Source: JAAZMF01 sp036786445
Lineage (GTDB): Bacteria > Bacillota > Limnochordia > DTU087
Length of the DNA: 17,314 nt
Assembly (NCBI GenBank): GCA_036786445.1
Contig: DAIQRD010000045.1
Location: 1 to 17,314, forward strand
Reading direction: 5' to 3'
A program made the position numbers and the translations under genes. Each line of letters starts with the position of its first letter. Positions within the stretch are counted from its first letter, which is position 1. Of the stretch, positions 14,704 through 17,314 are shown one piece after another. Below the pieces are notes generated by a model, which worked only from the letters and a program-made list of their open reading frames with translations, was not told the origin of the DNA and searched no databases.

Positions 14704-15972
14704 TTACAACTCCCGCTTGAGGAAACCCCACAGATTTCCACCCATGAGTTTATCCACATCTCGGCGAATCTCTGCTTCTGTAAGCACCCAACCGGTGGCC
14801 ATCAAATCCTTATACTTCTCCACAAGCACTTGGGTGATGATTTGGCGAGAGTGATCCCATTTGTAGATGAGCTGATCCAGTACCCGAGCATCAGAGTGCT
14901 GCAAGATAGTGCTAGTTCCCAAGAGCTCCAGTCGCATGTTAGTGACCTCTTCGATAAGGCTAGGGTTATTTAGGAACCACCAGCACCCAAAGGGCAAGAG
15001 ATTGCGAAACTTCCTGGCCAAAACAGCTAGCTCATGCTGGTTCTCCCTAGAAAGTAAGGTAACTAAGAATTTGTTCTTGGGAAAATGAGAACAGAGATAT
15101 GCAATGGAACCAATATCCATCTTCCCCACTCCATCACCAGCATCTTTCAACTGGGGATTGATCTGGCGCCTGACACCAACCATGGGGGCAAAAGGTATGT
15201 TAGTTTCTCGACTGACTGGGATCACGCATTCCTCGATCAGTTTCGCCCGGTCTGAATCCTCTGGTATCCGGAAATCGTAAGGCAAAGAAACAGCCATGTA
15301 AACCGGATCCATGATCTCGATCCATTCACGGAGGAATCTTTGGACCTCACCAATGGTGTCACCGTTGAGATCCTCTGTTACACCAAACCCCCACCCCTGT
15401 AGCTGCGGCCAAGCCATCTCCCAACTGTTAAGCAACACATCAAGGCGTAGAGCTGCCCGAAAACGTCCATCTAGCTCTACTCGCCCTTGAGCTACTTTCT
15501 CCAGCCAGATCTTGCGCTCCGCCGCATTGAAGGGGTCATTAGTCATCACCACACATTTGAGTTTGGCGATGGCAAACACTTGGTCAACATATTCCACCAG
15601 TGATCGTCCACGGAAGTACTCCCGATAGCTCTCAAGATCTCGGCTAGCTACATCCAGATCCAGCCTCTGTAGTGTAGTTAACACCCCTCGGCAAGACTCA
15701 CTATACGGAGTGTTTTGCAGGAATAGAGTCTGCCAAATGAGACGGGCTTGCTCTGCCTTCGACATCTGCCAATACTGTTCATAGGGGAGATCCACCCACC
15801 GCATTGTCTCCGCTATCAGGTAGTGGTAAGTAATGAGTTCATCAAAACCCCAAAGCAAAAGATCTCCAAAGGCGGGATCATAGAGATGTGTGTGGACATC
15901 GGTTACCTGCGTATCTTGAACTACTTGCCCCACAATTTCGCCCAGGTTGCCCCGACTAATTGGCTGGCCCAT
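14704..15972 (-). CDS. Glucuronate isomerase family (UxaC-like) protein, divergent
   Basis: A 422-residue protein related to uronate isomerases (COG1904, amidohydrolase-type barrel). The metal-binding HxH is in VTDVHTHLYDPAFG (H27, H29). The C-terminal part has GCWWFLNNPSLIEE and HSDARVLDQLIYKWDHSR, resembling the GaWWF and DSR-like blocks of UxaC. It departs from classical UxaC elsewhere (for example DLLLWGFDELITYHYLIAE), and no other uronate-pathway gene is nearby, so the substrate may differ. The frame opens at 16062, but AGGAG upstream of the ATG at 15972 supports that start and homology begins after it. Convergent with the LysM gene. No convincing promoter was found in the 165 bases upstream. 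Confidence 0.8.
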   Translation of the reverse strand: MGQPISRGNLGEIVGQVVQDTQVTDVHTHLYDPAFGDLLLWGFDELITYHYLIAETMRWVDLPYEQYWQMSKAEQARLIWQTLFLQNTPYSESCRGVLTTLQRLDLDVASRDLESYREYFRGRSLVEYVDQVFAIAKLKCVVMTNDPFNAAERKIWLEKVAQGRVELDGRFRAALRLDVLLNSWEMAWPQLQGWGFGVTEDLNGDTIGEVQRFLREWIEIMDPVYMAVSLPYDFRIPEDSDRAKLIEECVIPVSRETNIPFAPMVGVRRQINPQLKDAGDGVGKMDIGSIAYLCSHFPKNKFLVTLLSRENQHELAVLARKFRNLLPFGCWWFLNNPSLIEEVTNMRLELLGTSTILQHSDARVLDQLIYKWDHSRQIITQVLVEKYKDLMATGWVLTEAEIRRDVDKLMGGNLWGFLKREL

Positions 15973-16137
15973 CTGTGATTCTCCTCTCCGTAATCTAAGC
16001 ATACTACGATTTCTCTTCGCCTCTATGGCGTTTTTCCCTGCCGGATCAATCAAACTGCGCATAACCTTGGCGATCTATGTCCATACTGGAATATGCGTGG
16101 CCCCCAAGGGGAGATCGGCGAAAGGAAGGGATCCACA

Positions 16138-16272
16138 GTGGGTATACCTACTCTTGAAAACGAGCTGAAGGAACTAGTCATGCTCTATGTTGCCGGAGAT
16201 CTAGAGGAGAAGCGGTTCCTTGCGGCGTACCGGCGGCTCGTACGCCTACAGGCTCTCTTGCGCCGCCCATAG
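16138..16272 (+). CDS. Small hypothetical protein, 44 residues, SHOCT-like helix pattern
   Basis: A GTG at 16138 has AAAGGAAGGG seven bases upstream and opens a 44-codon frame ending in TAG. The peptide contains ELKELVMLYVAGDLEEKRF followed by a basic, Leu-rich helix ending LLRRP. The pattern of a short helix, a Gly-Asp turn, an acidic segment and a second helix is reminiscent of SHOCT-type oligomerisation motifs (kLkeLyekGiIteeEF), but the match is weak. An in-frame ATG at 16093 would give 59 residues but lacks an SD. It fills most of an otherwise gene-free stretch between the UxaC-like and histidinol-phosphatase-like genes. A six-base-pair hairpin (TGTCCT/AGGACA, 16299-16313) follows. Confidence 0.55.
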   Translation: MGIPTLENELKELVMLYVAGDLEEKRFLAAYRRLVRLQALLRRP

Positions 16273-16415
16273 CCTTGGTTGCATCGGTTCTCTGATCCTG
16301 TCCTAGCAGGACAATTTCGCTCCATGGCCAAAATTACCAAGGAAGTCTTTGGGCCATAAGGCCATTGCCTGACCTTGACAAGCTTGACAGGCACTGCTAA
16401 AAAGGAGCGAATTCC
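16273..16415 (+). other. Upstream region of the PHP phosphatase gene, no clear promoter
   Basis: Between the small ORF and the phosphatase there is a short hairpin at 16299-16313 and a GGCC-ATAA-GGCC inverted repeat near 16352-16363. TTGACA occurs twice, at 16375-16380 and 16384-16389. The first is 17 bases from TAAAAA, but that -10 would overlap the SD of the phosphatase, so it is doubtful. No T-box or histidine-leader signature is visible. Confidence 0.3.
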
Positions 16416-17255
16416 ATGAGAGTCGACTATCATATGCATCTGGAAAAGGGTTCTTTAACCCTTGATTATCTGGAGAAATTCTGGCACCAAGCCCAGGCGG
16501 CAGGGGTAGACGAAATCGGCGTTAGTGAGCATGGTCATAATTTCTGGCAGTATGAGAAGATCATGGGTCACCTCAAAGAAGGCACAGATAGCTATCCCGG
16601 AGTTACCCGTTGGCTTAGGGACAAGTTCTCGTTGGATCTCAATGACTATGTAGCCTTGATTCAAGCTGGCAAAGATCGGGGCTGGCCTCTGAAACTTGGC
16701 CTGGAAATGGATTATATCCCCGGTAAGGAAAGGGAAATAGCCGAGATCATAGAGGCATATCCCTGGGACTATGTATTAGGCTCAGTTCATTTTCTGGGCA
16801 AGTGGGGTTTCGATTTTTCCCCAGAAGACGGTTGGCCCGGGAAAGATATCAACAGCGCCTATGAAGCCTACTTCTCTGCCTTGCTTAAAGCCACCAGTAG
16901 TGGTTTGTTTGACTCCATCACCCATCCAGATCTCATCAAGATCTTTGGCCATCGGCCTTCCATATCTCTGGAGCCCTTCTATGATGCCATGGCGACAGCT
17001 TTGGCTAGGGCCGATGCATGCGTAGAAATAAACTCTGCAGGGCTCCGCAAACCCGTAGGCATCATCTATCCCCATCCTGATTTCCTGCGAAAGTGTCGAG
17101 CTGCGGGGGTACCCATTACCCTTGCCTGTGATGCTCATCACCCCGACGATGTAGGCAAAGGCTTGGATGCTGCCATTGATCTGGCTCAGTCCGTGGGTTA
17201 CACCCACGTGGCGACCTTTACCAACCGCCAAAGGACACTCCAACCCTTGGGTTAG
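16416..17255 (+). CDS. hisJ: PHP-family histidinol-phosphatase-like protein
   Basis: A 279-residue metal-dependent phosphoesterase of the PHP superfamily, HisJ type, which would remove phosphate from L-histidinol phosphate in histidine synthesis. The metal-site motifs are complete: DYHMHLE (H6, H8), GVSEHGH (H39), GLEMDY (E97), GSVHFLGKWGFDF (H125), ITHPDLIK (H170) and CDAHHPDD (D239, H241). SVHFLGKWGFDF is particularly HisJ-like. Length fits the roughly 265-280 residue family. The ATG has AAGGAG eight bases upstream. No other his gene is in the window, so a related phosphoesterase role cannot be excluded. Confidence 0.82.
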   Translation: MRVDYHMHLEKGSLTLDYLEKFWHQAQAAGVDEIGVSEHGHNFWQYEKIMGHLKEGTDSYPGVTRWLRDKFSLDLNDYVALIQAGKDRGWPLKLGLEMDYIPGKEREIAEIIEAYPWDYVLGSVHFLGKWGFDFSPEDGWPGKDINSAYEAYFSALLKATSSGLFDSITHPDLIKIFGHRPSISLEPFYDAMATALARADACVEINSAGLRKPVGIIYPHPDFLRKCRAAGVPITLACDAHHPDDVGKGLDAAIDLAQSVGYTHVATFTNRQRTLQPLG

Positions 17256-17314
17256 CGTAGAGAAGGAAGAACCTGCCCTCTGCAGAATGTTGTAATTGAA
17301 CCCAAATTACTGGT
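17256..17314 (+). other. Right-edge sequence after the phosphatase gene
   Basis: These 59 bases carry no recognisable gene or terminator. The segment GAAGGAAGAACCTG...CTGCAGAATG (about 17262-17289) looks like a dispersed motif that I associate from memory with spaces between genes in some clostridial relatives. This is uncertain. Confidence 0.25.

Noticed and set aside
16375..16403. TTGACA/TAAAAA as promoter of the PHP phosphatase
   Set aside because: Spacing is 17, but the -10 would overlap the SD and transcription would begin about six bases from the start codon.
1..17314. CRISPR arrays, insertion sequences, prophage genes or tRNAs
   Set aside because: No regularly spaced direct repeats, transposase or integrase motifs, or tRNA-like cloverleaf with a TTC-A-A arm were noticed by eye.

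Overview
The window looks like one end of a draft contig from a low-to-mid GC, Gram-positive-type anaerobe of the Bacillota, plausibly a Clostridia/Limnochordia-like lineage. The lineage is inferred. What is seen: strong AAGGAGG/GGGAGG ribosome-binding sites before nearly every gene, frequent TTG/GTG starts, a perfect consensus sigma-A promoter on the rRNA operon, and an rRNA leader with the Bacillota-type CCTTGAAAACTGAACA element. The left edge falls inside the 5' end of a 16S rRNA gene that runs off the window, and a run of ten N at 4483-4492 marks a scaffold join.

Layout. Positions 1-240: minus-strand 16S start, leader and promoter. 310-1023 (+): TraX-family membrane protein. 1045-4135 (-): likely operon of nicotinate phosphoribosyltransferase (pncB), a PlsC-type acyltransferase and a D-2-hydroxyacid dehydrogenase. 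4311-6581 (-): a tight two-gene unit with a URO-D-family methyltransferase fused to a C-terminal thioredoxin-like domain, followed 2 bases later by a G3E (CobW-type) GTPase whose C-terminus continues across the assembly gap. 6718-8283 (-): MASE3-type membrane sensor histidine kinase with no visible response regulator. 8508-11792 (-): thioredoxin/DUF255 (YyaL/SPATA20) protein and a ferredoxin-tailed aldo/keto reductase, ended by a strong terminator. 11998-13068 (+): stand-alone PTS-type IIC membrane protein, converging on a ZIP metal transporter at 13142-13888 (-) across a shared terminator. 14030-14632 (+): secreted peptidoglycan-binding/double-LysM protein. 14704-15972 (-): divergent glucuronate-isomerase-family (UxaC-like) protein. 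16138-16272 (+): 44-residue small ORF with its own SD. 16416-17255 (+): PHP-family histidinol-phosphatase-like protein.

How the genes fit together. Most of the window is housekeeping: NAD salvage, lipid acylation, cell wall, metal uptake and redox. The most interesting unit is the URO-D/thioredoxin fusion with its GTPase partner. The methyltransferase-type barrel has Phe where a zinc-ligand His is expected, the fused domain carries CPPC, and the GTPase has CVCI in place of the usual CxCC. Together these suggest an unassigned corrinoid- or metal-linked methyl-transfer or redox system, possibly responding to the kinase gene just upstream. That functional reading is inference. Several starts were moved to internal codons because a strong SD sits exactly there.
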